A stretch of DNA of 64,000 nucleotides, taken from assembly GCA_963662175.1 (NCBI GenBank), contig OY759216.1, positions 42,859,087 to 42,923,086 on the forward strand, read 5' to 3'. This stretch comes from Aradus depressus (taxonomy: Eukaryota > Arthropoda > Insecta > Hemiptera > Aradidae). Within the stretch, counting starts at the first letter, position 1. Each line of letters begins with the position of its first letter. The notes below the pieces were generated by a model. It made no database searches, was not told the DNA's origin, and saw only the letters and a list, made by a program, of their open reading frames with translations. Below, piece by piece: positions 1 through 10,435 of this stretch. The translations under genes were made by a program, and so were the position numbers.

Positions 1-571
1 CTTTTTATCCAGGTGTTATTATTCTATTGGATTTAGTCTAGTGATGTCGACAGAGATGCAAAGCATCAAAACTGTTGGTAGGATGTTTTGAACTTTTGAT
101 CTCTGAATTAAAATCGAGGACAAAGAGATGAAGGAATGTTGTAAATGTAGGATCGTAGGAAGAAGTACCGTTTTAAAGACCCAAACAAAATGGAAAAGAA
201 AAAAAGAAGTTTAATTTTATGAAAACTTTCTAAAGAGGCCTCCTTGGATCTATGTAAATGTGAGTAAATCTTTTACTCAGACGTGGAATGCATAGGTCAA
301 ACAACCCACTTGAAATTGTCATTCTCTGAGGTATCCACACTTCTAGGTCACTTGTTACAAAACAATGCCAATAATTGACTGTTTTTCACTGCGAAAAGTT
401 AATGTTTTACAAAATGGTTCTCATTAGCTCTCTTCAAAACGTGAAATTCCATTTAGCTGACGACCCTGGTAAAGGAAACTTGAGAAAATAGGAGTTGATA
501 AATAGTGGAGTGGATTCAATTGAAAATTGGTAGTTTTAGAGATGCGAACTTTAGTAGTAGGTATTGGTGAA
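1..571. other. Unassigned AT-rich sequence
   Basis: Nothing recognisable: no coding frame with codon-like structure and no repeat shared with the rest of the window that I could see. Confidence 0.5.
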
Positions 572-950
572 TATTGGTTTTACTTCCACAGCTACACAAA
601 GTATATTGGAAGTTATGAAATCGGTCAGAAATTCGATGTTGTGTTTTCAACGGAATTTCATGTCTTCCGAACTATTGACTATTGTATCAGAGGGGGAGCT
701 CAACTCAAAATCTACAATAACTGCCAACGTAATGAATGTATCAAAACATAAATTTTATGTGTAAATTCAAACCCCATACGGACGACGCTTACGGATTTTC
801 AGCAAAATCGGCCAAAAAGAAGGGGTATTATGGGGAAGCTTAATACAAAAACGTACTACAAAAATATATAAAACATTTAAAATTTCGCGTCAAAACATTC
901 GTTCTATCATGTTCACAGTCACACACACCTGTATGGATTTTTTTTTATGT
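572..950 (-). repeat. Repeat A fragments, inverted pair
   Basis: 572-868 reads minus-strand repeat A from its terminal hairpin (TTTACTTCCACAGCTACAC) through one internal unit. 882-950 is a plus-strand piece (TTCTATCATGTTCACAGTCA). The open frames at 527-764 are repeat sequence. Confidence 0.65.
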
Positions 951-1534
951 GTAAACATCTCTTGGTAGGGGCTATGTCAGAAGTCTCGTTGATGTGCATG
1001 TGAAATGTGTGTGTCCGACGGTTGCGCGTGCAGCACAAACTCACTTCTTTATCTGTGATGTCAGCTCTTTTTGAGCATTTCTAAGTTCACGAAATAAGAA
1101 AGTGTAATATATTTCGACTGCATTTGACTTTTTATGTTCTACTTTTATGTGGTACTTTTAATGTTGTGATCATCTATGAAAGTGTAATATATTTCGACTG
1201 CATTATTGTGTAATATATTTCGTATTGTATTTTTACAACATCATGTAGTGTCATGATCATGTTTACCGATGTAGTGAATTTAACTAATCATCAACATTAC
1301 AAACTATAAAATGATCTTTCGGTAAGAAACTTTTAGGATAAAATGATCCGATAGCTTAAATTTGTGGTAAAAGAAAATAATATAGCAGTGTAAATCTAAA
1401 AAAAAATATTTATTTTAGCTATCACAAACCTATAATTTCATGTATAAAAAAAATTGAAGAACAATAAATTTGAAAGTTTAATTCCTCATACTACTTTTCT
1501 TATTGTAACATTATAAAACATTGTAACATTATAT
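951..1534. other. Unassigned, with a 27-bp direct repeat
   Basis: GAAAGTGTAATATATTTCGA and the next seven bases occur at 1098-1124 and exactly again at 1178-1204; a third partial copy follows at about 1209. Otherwise nothing recognised. Confidence 0.55.
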
Positions 1535-1742
1535 TGGGGGCCATGGTGGCCGTGCGGGCTAGAGCGTAGGGCTTTGGTCGCATGGTCTCACCATGGTTTG
1601 CGGGTTCGAATCCAGTCCGGGAGTGAGTTTTATTTCATAGATAGAACTCCCTCCCGGGGAAATGGATGTCTTAAAGTAAATAGATAACACCTTTACAATA
1701 GATACGGATAAGATGTATCGTACATAAGGCCAAAAAAAAAAA
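1535..1742 (+). mobile_element. SINE2, tRNA-derived
   Basis: The head reads GGGGCCATGGTGGCCGTGCG (A-box region) and GCGGGTTCGAATCC (B box), spaced as in a tRNA gene, followed by a body with GGGAGTGAG...CTCCCTCCCGG that can fold back, and an A-rich tail near 1728. A second copy on the other strand at 39487-39695 shares head and body. It is not called as a tRNA gene because the acceptor stem does not close and a body follows. Confidence 0.8.
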
Positions 1743-1767
1743 TATATATATATTTAACCAAAATCAA

Positions 1768-2117
1768 GGAGGACGCCGGTATCTCAGTGGTATGCGTGCT
1801 TGCCTTCTGAGCTCAAGAACGTGGGTTCGAAACCCGACCGAGGCCCTTAGTTTATTTTATCTGGGAGGTAAAATAAACTTAAGCACGCCGTCCTTCGGAT
1901 GGGACGTTAAGCGATGGTCCCGAGCCTGTACGATGTCAGGTACTCGTTAAAGACCCCTACCCTAGATGAATAAAAATTTAGGGTAGGCAAAATTTATAGG
2001 ACTCCCACAGTAGAGTCGGTCTCATGTCCACCAGAGTGACGAATGAGCGCTCTGGTAGTAGGCGATATGACCTCGTAGTTAAAGCCCGGGCATGAGTCAT
2101 AAAACCTAACCTAACCT
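1768..2117 (+). mobile_element. SINE1, full length, with 12-bp target duplication
   Basis: The tRNA-like head has TATCTCAGTGGTATG (A box) and GGTTCGAAACCC (B box). The body includes CTTCGGATGGGACGTTAAG and GGGCATGAGTCATAAAACC, and the tail is (CCTAA)n. AACCAAAATCAA at 1756-1767 is repeated at 2118-2129, a target duplication pointing to LINE-driven retroposition. The central domain is conserved in all copies in the window. Confidence 0.9.
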
Positions 2118-2204
2118 AACCAAAATCAATGCACGACAGAAAATTTTTTAAACTAAAGCAGATGTTTACACATCAAATCTCGTGAGGACCGCTTCTCTCA
2201 CACA

Positions 2205-2330
2205 TGTTGTTTTTTTATTTTTGCAATCAGGAGTTAGGAAAAAATGAAATTCCATTGAAAACTCTGTATCGAATATCTGACTGATTATATAACTTCCTCC
2301 ATACTTTGTACAGCTGTGGAAGTGACAACA
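2205..2330 (+). repeat. Repeat A, 3' end only
   Basis: GAAATTCCATTGAAAACTC, then TATATAACTTCCTCCATACT and the closing half of the terminal hairpin. Confidence 0.65.
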
Positions 2331-2817
2331 ACAATGTTTGCTAAATAGATTCGCCATTTACTATGAGTTTAATATGAAACTTTTCAAGTTTTATATACCC
2401 TACCACAGGTATATTTATCAGACATGACATGCTAGCTCAGCAAATTAATTTCATCACGTAGGTATATTGAACCTCATCTAATATACCTAATTGTATTTCG
2501 GCCCTTGGAGTATTTTTCACCATCCCTATTATGAGAAAAGTGGTCAGAACTAATTAAAACAGGGCTCAATACAGGGGCTTAAAACTGCATGTACCAATAA
2601 TGTTTAATTATGTGCTACGGTTTGATATTATGTGCTTACACATGAGAGAGAGTGCATTGAGAATAATGGCATTTAATTAGAGTGAAAGCCTCCAATATTA
2701 GACTCATTGCTCCTATATGCTATGAGTACCAGTGCCTTCTCCTCTCTCAGGTACTCATAGGAATAATATTCACAGTCGAATATCGACAATATAGGCATTG
2801 CTAGACATTCTCCATAC
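2331..2817. other. Unassigned, with a small hairpin
   Basis: CTATGAGTACC and GGTACTCATAG (about 2718-2760) form an 11-bp stem. No gene or known repeat seen. Confidence 0.5.
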
Positions 2818-3190
2818 ATCATTAAAAAGTCGTCAGTGAATCACCGGCAATGTACTTCCGCAGAACGAATTAATAAATCAACTTTTAGCTCCCATTTCAA
2901 AACCAGTCGATCGTTTGCGCTAATATTCAAAATCTGACTCACATAAAGGCTTCTTATACTAAATTTTGTGTTGATAAATACATTAGATCGGTAATTATTA
3001 TGTTTTTTGAATTGAGTCCCCTCCCCCTGAACACCACTTCCCTTCAGCCGATATCGCTGAAATTTGACAGCTTACGTCCTCATTGGGATTTCACTTCAAA
3101 TATGAAATTTCGTATCGGTACATTCCATTACATCGGAAGTTATTGGGATTTTTGAGTTGAACCCTCTGATTATCCCTTCATCTTCCCTTA
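2818..3190 (+). repeat. Repeat A, 5' part with two internal units
   Basis: Starts AAAAAGTCGTCAGTGAATCA; internal units recur at about 2960 and 3100 (ACATTAGATCGGTAATTATT, ATTACATCGGAAGTTATTG). Ends abruptly before the hammerhead fragment at 3205. Confidence 0.75.
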
Positions 3191-3204
3191 TAAATAAAAT
3201 ATTC

Positions 3205-3300
3205 AATCAAACTTAAACATGTGCCACTGAAGACGACGCAGTTCTGGTCGGAAATAAAAAAAGTGGGAAGACAACAACTTTTATTTCTATGACAAATCTC
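3205..3300 (+). repeat. Decayed hammerhead-family fragment
   Basis: ATGTGCCACTGAAGACGACG followed by TTCTGGTCGGAAATAAA and AGTGGGAAGACAAC matches the right arm of the element at 61474-61698, but the stem II/GAA part is deleted. It sits about 10 bp upstream of the palindromic element at 3308. Confidence 0.6.
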
Positions 3301-3307
3301 GTCCTAC

Positions 3308-3602
3308 ATCTCTTACTATGAATAAAACAAACTTATTTTTTGAAATATTGTCTATTCCACTAAAGATATATATACATATATAACTACCGGTTTCGGCTTT
3401 ATACCATCGTCAGGTCTAGTTATGAACAGTTCATAACTAGACCTGACGATGGTATAAAGCCGAAACCGGTAGTTATATGTATATATATCTTTAGTGGAAT
3501 AGACAATATTTCAAAAAATAAGTTTGTTTTATTCATTTATTACAAGTTTCCACAATATGTCCGCGTTCCTCAACTTAGAAGTTGTTAATAATCTCTTACT
3601 AT
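3308..3602. mobile_element. Palindromic hammerhead-bearing element with 12-bp target duplication
   Basis: ATCTCTTACTAT occurs at 3308-3319 and again at 3591-3602, bounding a 271-bp insertion. Inside, 3318-3427 and 3429-3536 are near-perfect reverse complements about one base (3428); the only visible arm difference is two bases in a TA run. Each arm carries one hammerhead-like core. Beyond the palindrome is a single-copy tail of about 54 bp with CACAATATGTCCGCG, like tails of related loci. The duplication shows real insertion, probably by retrotransposition of a Penelope-like type. Confidence 0.85.
3438..3478 (+). ncRNA. Hammerhead-ribozyme-like core (right arm)
   Basis: CTGACGA at 3443-3449 is followed by a small stem GGT-ATAAA-GCC, then GAA (3462-3464), the self-complementary hexamer ACCGGT (3465-3470) and A at the expected cleavage position (3471). 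The next bases GTT can pair with GAC just before CTGACGA as a short stem I, with one wobble. Stem III has no loop, so the ribozyme would work best as a dimer. The left arm holds the mirror copy on the minus strand at about 3378-3418. Family knowledge: Penelope-like elements carry minimal type-I hammerheads. Activity is not shown. Confidence 0.7.
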
Positions 3603-3865
3603 CACATAAGAAAATGTCTTTCGTATAAGAATGAAGGGCAGGTTGTGGGAAGCCTGAAACTGAAAAATACTCCTTGATCAGATTTTCATAAATTTTCACA
3701 TGTAGTTCTTATAAGATCTGTTACAGTTACTAACCAGGCAGATAATATTACTAACCTGCTCAAAAGGTACTAACGTGGCAACGCCGGGTAACCTGCTTGT
3801 TATTTCTAAGTGTATCGATTACTCCATATTACTACCAATTTCAAGACATTGGTCAAGTAAGTAAA

Positions 3866-4305
3866 AAACATCGTCGGTGAATCAACTGGCAATATACTTC
3901 CCCAGAACTAATTAATCAATTAACATTTTCCTCCCCCTCCGAAACCAGAGCTAATAATCATAGGGGCTTTTCTACATCCTCATACTAAATTTTGTATCGA
4001 TGAATACATTACATCGGCAGTTAATAGGTTTTTTGAATTGAGCTCCCTCCCCTGAACCCCCTTCCCATCGGCCATTTTGCAGAAAATCAATATGTGGCGT
4101 CCTTAGAGGGTTCTGGATTCACATGTAAAATTTCGTGTCGATACATTCATTCTATCGGGAGTTATTGTCTTCACTGACACACACAGACAAACATAATGTA
4201 TTTTTCATTTTCGAAATCATAAGAAATAGGTCGAAAATAAGAAATTCCGATTACATAACTTCCCCTATACTTCTCTACTTAAGTAACAGTATCGATGGAT
4301 ACCTT
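3866..4305 (+). repeat. Repeat A, near complete but shortened
   Basis: Start ATCGTCGGTGAATCAACTGG; two units; end ATTACATAACTTCCCCTATA with a broken terminal hairpin. Confidence 0.75.
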
Positions 4306-4990
4306 CGATGAAATATCGGTAGCGATTTAATGCTTCCACATGTTAGCGCCTTAAGGAGCACATGGCGGATGGGGGTGGAGGTGGTTGAGAGCCAGGAACA
4401 AACACTTATCCCTTCTCTCCCATTCATCCAGATCCATTGCATTCATTCTTAAAGACTGCTCAAGCTATCTCAGGGGGAAAGGAGAGTGTGTGTCTCAACT
4501 TTATTGTTTACAAACACTAAACAATGAATAATAAATAAAAATGATATAATTTCTAATAGCACATTTTCCTGTATGTGCGATTCGACATATTCGCTCGCGA
4601 GCATTGGGTTGGGCTTGCCTGCTCTAAGAGTGAAACCAGGAAATTAATTGAGAAACGAAAAAGATTATGTGTATCAGGGAAGTGAAATTTATAACAGAAT
4701 GGCCTTCTATAATTTTTTTTTACCTTCATCAGTCTATTAGATATCAAAGGTGACATCAAGACAGTCTTAACAAATTTAAATGATAAAATATATTTTTCCG
4801 GGGATATAAAAATTTTAAAAATATAAATAAAGACAGGCAATTATAAGAAAAAATTAAGAGAACGAAAGAATAAAAGTAAAAAAATCCTATCATCAAATTG
4901 AAACTAATTTTCGGTTAGCCAAAATACCATGATTACGTAACTAAATGGATTTTCCTGAAAATAAGTACTCACGTAGAACATGACGAAGAT
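4306..4990. other. Unassigned AT-rich sequence
   Basis: A minus-strand open frame of 95 codons (4553-4840) resembles no family I know and lacks supporting signals, so it is not called. Confidence 0.5.
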
Positions 4991-5795
4991 TCCACACTGG
5001 AACAGAGGTTCTCCAGCACTGAAAGAATCTACTCCTTCCCACACACTGACCTTCCGCCCCTTTCACTTTTAGTAATGACTATGGAAGGGGTGGGGGGACC
5101 ATGGCATCAATGAACCGATATTTTGGTAGTCATATAGGACTCGCACAGAACATATTGTCAGTATCTCCACACTGGAACAGAGGTTCTCCAACACTGAAAG
5201 AATCCACCCTACCTACACACTGACCTTCCGCCCCTTTCACTTTTAGTAATGACTATGGAAGGGGTGGGGGGACCATGGCACCAATGAACCGATATTTTGG
5301 TAGTCATATAGGACTCGCACAGAACATATTGTATATGTCTCCACACTGGAATAGAGGTTCTCCAGCACTGAAAGAATCCACTTCTACCTACACACTGACC
5401 TTCCGCCCCTTTCACTTTTAGTAATGACTATGGAAGGGGTGGGGGGACCCCGGCATCAATGAACCGATATTTTGGTAGTCATATAGGACTCGCACAGAAC
5501 ATATTGTCAAAGGCTCCACACTGGAACAGAGGTTCTCAATCACTGAAAGAATCCTACCTACACACTAACCTTCCGCCCCTTTCACTTTTAGTAATGACTA
5601 CGGAAAGGGTGGGAGGACCCCGGCATCAATGAACCGATATTTTGGTAGTCATAGGACTCGCACAGAACATATTGTCAAAGGCTCCACACTGGAACAGAGG
5701 CTCTCAAGCACTGAAAGAATCCAATCCTCCCCACACACTGACTTTCCGCCCCTTTCACTTTTAGTAATGACTATGGCACAGGTAGAGGACCATGG
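4991..5795. repeat. Satellite-like array, period about 175 bp, 4.6 copies
   Basis: Unit starts (TCCACACTGG) are at 4991, 5165, 5340, 5515 and 5683. Units share TTCCGCCCCTTTCACTTTTA and ATATTTTGGTAGTCATA with few changes. It ends directly at a repeat A copy. Confidence 0.9.
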
Positions 5796-6222
5796 CTAGT
5801 TGACTTACATAGGGGCTCCTAAATCTTCGTACTAAATTTTGTGTCGATAAATTCATTACATCGGTAGTTATTCCCCTGACCTATATATCGCTGAAATTTG
5901 CCAGGCTATGTCCTCATTGGGTTTTGACATCGAATATGAAATTTAATGTCGTTTACATTAGCCATTTTTTTAGTGGAGCCCCCCTCTGATCCCTCTCTTC
6001 CCTTCTGCCAATTCCGCTGAAAATTAATAAGTGTCGTCCTTATGGAGATGTGAATTCACATATGAAATATTGTGTCGATACATTCATTCTATCGGTCTTA
6101 TCGTGATCACAGACACAGATTTTTCGTTTAATTTTTGGAATCTGGAGGACGGAAAACATGAATCTGTGACTGATTTATGTAACTTCCTCAATACTTCGTA
6201 TAGCTTGGGGAGTAAAAAAAAA
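5796..6222 (+). repeat. Repeat A, 5'-truncated
   Basis: Begins in the TTGACTTACATAGGGGCTCC segment right at the end of the satellite array, has three units and ends TATAGCTTGGGGAGTAAAA. The 118-codon open frame at 6031-6387 is repeat sequence. Confidence 0.75.
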
Positions 6223-7128
6223 ACCCGTGAGGATTTCAAACAATTTTGTGTATATTGGATGGCACAAGAAAAAAAAAAGTACAAATATATATATTTTGCC
6301 GTAAGCCATTTTATTACTCTCCATGTTTTTTATTTGAGGCCAGTAAAACGTAAGTTTCTATTTTCACTTACACCTCGTAAAAAATAAATGACATGAGAAA
6401 AAATGTATTTCATATAAAATATATCTTCCAATTTCCTCAAGTTCAGTTGAACCAATACATAACAGACAATACCAGTCGGGAGAAAAATGTTTTTTTTTCA
6501 ATGGACAGTCTCATTTATGTATTAATATGTATCAATCATGTGAAAAAATATATATTACAATAATAGCTCGTCTATTGTACCTAATAGAGGGTTCAAAACT
6601 CGGCGAGGCAAGTTTCTTTATCAAAGAAGTTTTTCAAATTAAATAAAAAGTAATCTATCTTATTTCATTTATTTCATATAAATTTATGCTATATCCAATT
6701 CATGGTAACTATCATAATGGATTAATAATTAATTTCACTAGAAGTAGAATGAGCTGCATTATTGTTGTCAATTGTGTAGAATTTATTATGAAACAAGTTT
6801 TAACTCTCCATCGTGCATTAATAATACATATTACAAATAAAATAAATACATACCTCATTCAAGAGAGGTAAAAAGTTTGATATATTACGGATAGATGGCG
6901 GTTCGCGACTCTTCTACTAATTTTGAGACACAACATTTCGTCTAATTTTTTGTTTTTATGCTGCAGTATTCAAGGGATGAAAGATGAAGGGTTGAAACTT
7001 GTTTTATAATAAATAGTATTACACAACCTTTCTATCGGCGTTTGGTTCATTATTCTACGATTATTATTTTAGGAGATATAAGCTCTCAACGTGTGACACA
7101 TTTTCTCTCAACTCCCCATACCGCCGGG
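6223..7128. other. Unassigned AT-rich sequence
   Basis: About 70-75% A+T by eye, no coding or repeat signal recognised between repeat A and a SINE1 fragment. Confidence 0.5.
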
Positions 7129-7345
7129 AAAGACGTAGTTCTACGTCAAAAACCCTCCTGAGTAAGCCGTTCTTCAGATGTTAAGCTATGGCCTGAACCT
7201 ATTCCATGCCAGGTATTCTTTAAAGACACCTACCCTAGGTTTTTAAACCTGGGTAGGCAACATTTAGGTCTCTCACCGTAAAGTCGGGCTTATATCACAA
7301 AGTACAACGAAAGAGCACTCTGGTAGTACGCGGCATGAGTCACAA
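7129..7345 (+). mobile_element. SINE1, diverged and lacking the tRNA head
   Basis: Body motifs are recognisable but eroded: GTAAGCCGTTCTTCAGATG, CCTGGGTAGGCAACATTTAG, GAAAGAGCACTCTGGTAG and GCATGAGTCACAA. An old copy. Confidence 0.6.
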
Positions 7346-7526
7346 AAACAAACATTAAGCATAGGCATTTTTATGACTTATCCTACAATTTTCAATTCTC
7401 AAAATAATATTACATATTTTCAAAACAAAAAATGCAGTTCATTAATTATAGGTATACAGAAACTTTTGTTATCCTGGAATAAATGGACTTTTACGGCAAA
7501 ATAAATTATTGCATATCCGCAATAGC

Positions 7527-8105
7527 AAAAAATTCGTTGGTGAATCATCGGCTATGGACTTTCGCAGCACGAATTAATCAATTACGTTTTCTCTCTCCCT
7601 CCAAAGCTAAAACTCGATATTTGACTTACATAGTGGCTTCTGAATCCTCATACCATTGCGGTGTTTTGAATTTAAATATAAAATTTCATGTCGATACATT
7701 CATTACATTACATTACATTCGCAGTTATTACGTTTTTTGAGTTGAGCCCTCCCTTCCCTTTGACTGATTCCGCTGACATATAACATTTCGTGTCAATAAA
7801 TTCATTACAACGACAGTTATTAGAGTTTTTGTGTTAAGCTTTCACCCTATTCCCCCCCTTTTCATTGACCGATTTGGCTGAAAATCAATAGGTGTCGTAC
7901 TTAGAGGGTTCTGGATACACATATACAATTTCGAGTCGATAAATTCATTCTATCGGGAGGTATCGTGTTCACAAGCAAACACACATACACAACATTTTTA
8001 GAATCAGGGGTTCGGAAAATATGAAATTCCATTGAAAACACCACATCGAATTTTTGACCGATTACATAACTTTGCGTATACTTCGTATTGCTGGGAAACT
8101 AAAAG
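7527..8105 (+). repeat. Repeat A, full-length reference copy
   Basis: About 580 bp, from TTCGTTGGTGAATCATCGGC to CGTATTGCTGGGAAACTAAAA. Three internal units each carry a version of GATACATTCATTAC...CAGTTATTAG...TTTTTG, then a pyrimidine-rich stretch, then GCTGAAAATCAATAGGTGTC. The terminal block has TGAAATTCCATTGAAAAC. Confidence 0.8.
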
Positions 8106-8673
8106 TTTATAAAATGCGATGGGGTGAGATATGGGCCCCTGCCTATGCCACTACAATAAAAGGGAACTGCGCCAAATAAAATAGTTTCCAGTAATAGAGA
8201 GAAACTGGTGGTCATGTTTGCTAACAGAAACATAGGTTCAATCGGAGGCCGTTTGAATATATTTGAATTAATTCCAGGGAAATAACGGTGGAACCATCAG
8301 TGACAGACTTGGATATGTTTGCTTCTTACTTCGTTATCTTAAAAGGGTCCCAAGGAAACATTAACTACTCTATATTATGCCCATTTTCATTTTATTCTCA
8401 CTGTTCACAAATAATAAAATAAACACAATAAAAAATTGTGTTTCGAATCCAAAAACATTATTTGATACAAAGCTTTCATTTTTATTTTTTGGGCAGAGTT
8501 CCTCCTCACCTTAAGGTCAGTCGAATCTACGTTATGTTTAATTATTATTTCTCATTACTTGTGTACTAATTTATTTTATTTCTCTTGGTATATTATTTAA
8601 TGTATTTTTATTATTTCTTTTATTTTTTAAATTTTTTAGCATTACATTCAGAAAAAATATATTATTTAAAAAA
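8106..8673. other. Unassigned AT-rich sequence
   Basis: No recognisable gene. Its 3' end is strongly T/A-rich and served as the SINE1 target. Confidence 0.5.
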
Positions 8674-9024
8674 AGGAGGGCGCCGCTAGCTCAGTATGCG
8701 TGCTTGACTTCTGAGCTCAAGAACGTGGGTTCGTAACCCGACCGAGGCCCTTAGTTTATTTTATCTGGGAGGTAAAATAAACTTAAGCACGCCATCCTTC
8801 GGATGGGACGTTAAGCGATGGTTCCGAGCCTGTACGATGTCAGGTACTCGTTAAAGACCCCCTTACCCTAGGTGAATAAAAATTTAGGGTAGGCAAAATT
8901 TAGGACTCCCATAGTAGAGTCGTGCTCATGTCCACCAGAGTGACGAAAGAGCGCTCTGGTAGTAGGTGATATGACCTCGTAGTTAAAGCCCGTACATGAG
9001 TCATAAAACCTAACCTAACCTTAT
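8674..9024 (+). mobile_element. SINE1, near full length
   Basis: Head GGGCGCCGCTAGCTCAG (a small deletion after the A box), B box GGTTCGTAACCC, complete body and CCTAACCTAACC tail. Similar T/A-rich words (TTATTTAAAAAAA, TTATTTTAAAAAA) flank it and may be the target duplication. Confidence 0.85.
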
Positions 9025-9194
9025 TTTAAAAAATATAATTTTTTTGTTTATTTCATATTCTTATTTTATGGAACTATTTATTTATTTATAGTTTTTTTAT
9101 TTGTTCATTTATATTTAATCAATATATATATTTTTTTATTTTATTTTTTTATATGTTTGTTTTGTTACATTGTTTTCTTTTTCTTTTCTATATC

Positions 9195-9260
9195 TCGCAC
9201 CTGGGGACCTGATGAAGGGACGTAAGAACGTACCGAAATATCGTTGAGATAAAGACAATA
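9195..9260 (+). ncRNA. Hammerhead-ribozyme-like core, single copy
   Basis: CTGATGA (9209-9215) is followed by a stem GGGACGT-AAGA-ACGTACC with one mismatch, then GAA (9235-9237), self-complementary ATAT (9238-9241) and C at the cleavage position (9242). GTT after it can pair with GAC before the core. The downstream text GATAAAGACAATACCGGAAG resembles the AGACAATATT tail of other family members. No palindromic partner is seen here. Confidence 0.6.
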
Positions 9261-9439
9261 CCGGAAGAGTTTTTAAAAAATCATAATTTTTATTAAATTG
9301 AAAAATATATCTATGTATTATTATTTTTTGTACTCATATATTTTCAAGTATTTATTTATTTATTCAGTTTTTATTCATTTCATTTTACTTTTTTTAATAG
9401 TTTTGTTATTACTAATCATACGTGTGTTAGACTAGTAGT

Positions 9440-10230
9440 TATACATCTAATTTATAAGCTATCTTAATGTATATGTTACTGTTAATTTGATAAATTTAGT
9501 TATTATACATAATAACTGGTTATTTTACAAAATAACTACCGTTCTTGGTTAATATGACAAATTATTTACAGTTTCTTAATATTTATCATATTAACCAGTT
9601 ATTATATATAATATTAAACTCACCTTGTTAATATGATAAATTTTTTACTTTTATCACAAATTAATCATATTAACTGGCTATTATGCATAATAGCTGAAAA
9701 CCTGTGGCTTTACACGGGTAAAGTATATGTTAAAGCTAGAACCTGTACTACTTCAAATATAGGAACGACGGGAGGGGCAGATATATCGTCCCGCCGGCGG
9801 AACGCCGGCAAATACGCCCCCAAATTTTGTAATATTTCGATTTATGTTTGTTCTAGGAATTTATGTACCCAGATGAATGATTATCGCTGTTAGACAGCTT
9901 ACAACAATGGAAATTGAGGTGTGGTCGAGCTAATTAATAAGTACCTAATCTTTATTTGTTCAAATAAATAAGTACCTACCTAATTTATTTATAATAGCAA
10001 CAATTATGTATAATAGCCACACTAGTTTGGCTATTATACAAAATAACCAGTTAACTTAGTAAATTCAACTAAATTAATCACTTTAGCTGTTCACGTTGGA
10101 TATTTTACAAAATAACCAGATAAAGTAATAATTTTTTTTTCAATTTGCCATATTAACCAGTTTTTTGGTTATTATATAAAATAACCGGTGATTATACATA
10201 ATAGCAGATTTATCAAATTAACAGAAACAT
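9440..10230. repeat. Cluster of short palindromes in AT-rich DNA
   Basis: Variants of GGTTATTTTACAAAATAACC and CATATTAACCAG occur at least eight times (near 9500, 9590, 9660, 10010, 10045, 10100, 10150, 10185). A GC-rich patch at 9770-9820 holds GCCGGCGGAACGCCGGC, a 7-bp stem with a 3-base loop. No gene recognised. Confidence 0.6.
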
Positions 10231-10435
10231 ATACATTCTTATGACGTATCTTATTACCATGTATTGGTTTAATGGAAGTAAAATTATTATTATTATATAT
10301 AGCTGATCGAAGGTCTGAGATTTGTCTGCGAATGCAAGGATGAAGGAGATGAACTGAGAGAAGGTTTGATCGTAGAGGCGTAGACAGACCTATAGCAAAC
10401 TTAGGGCAGGTCATTTTTACAAAAAAAAGTCGGGG

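Noticed and set aside
1560..1615. Possible tRNA gene (GGGTTCGAATCC B box)
   Set aside because: No closed acceptor stem, followed by a SINE body, and a second copy at 39487-39695 shares the body; called as SINE2.
4991..5795. CRISPR-like array
   Set aside because: Units of about 175 bp are continuous tandem copies without unique spacers, in eukaryotic DNA.
6031..6387. 118-codon plus frame
   Set aside because: Begins inside repeat A and has no resemblance to a protein family.
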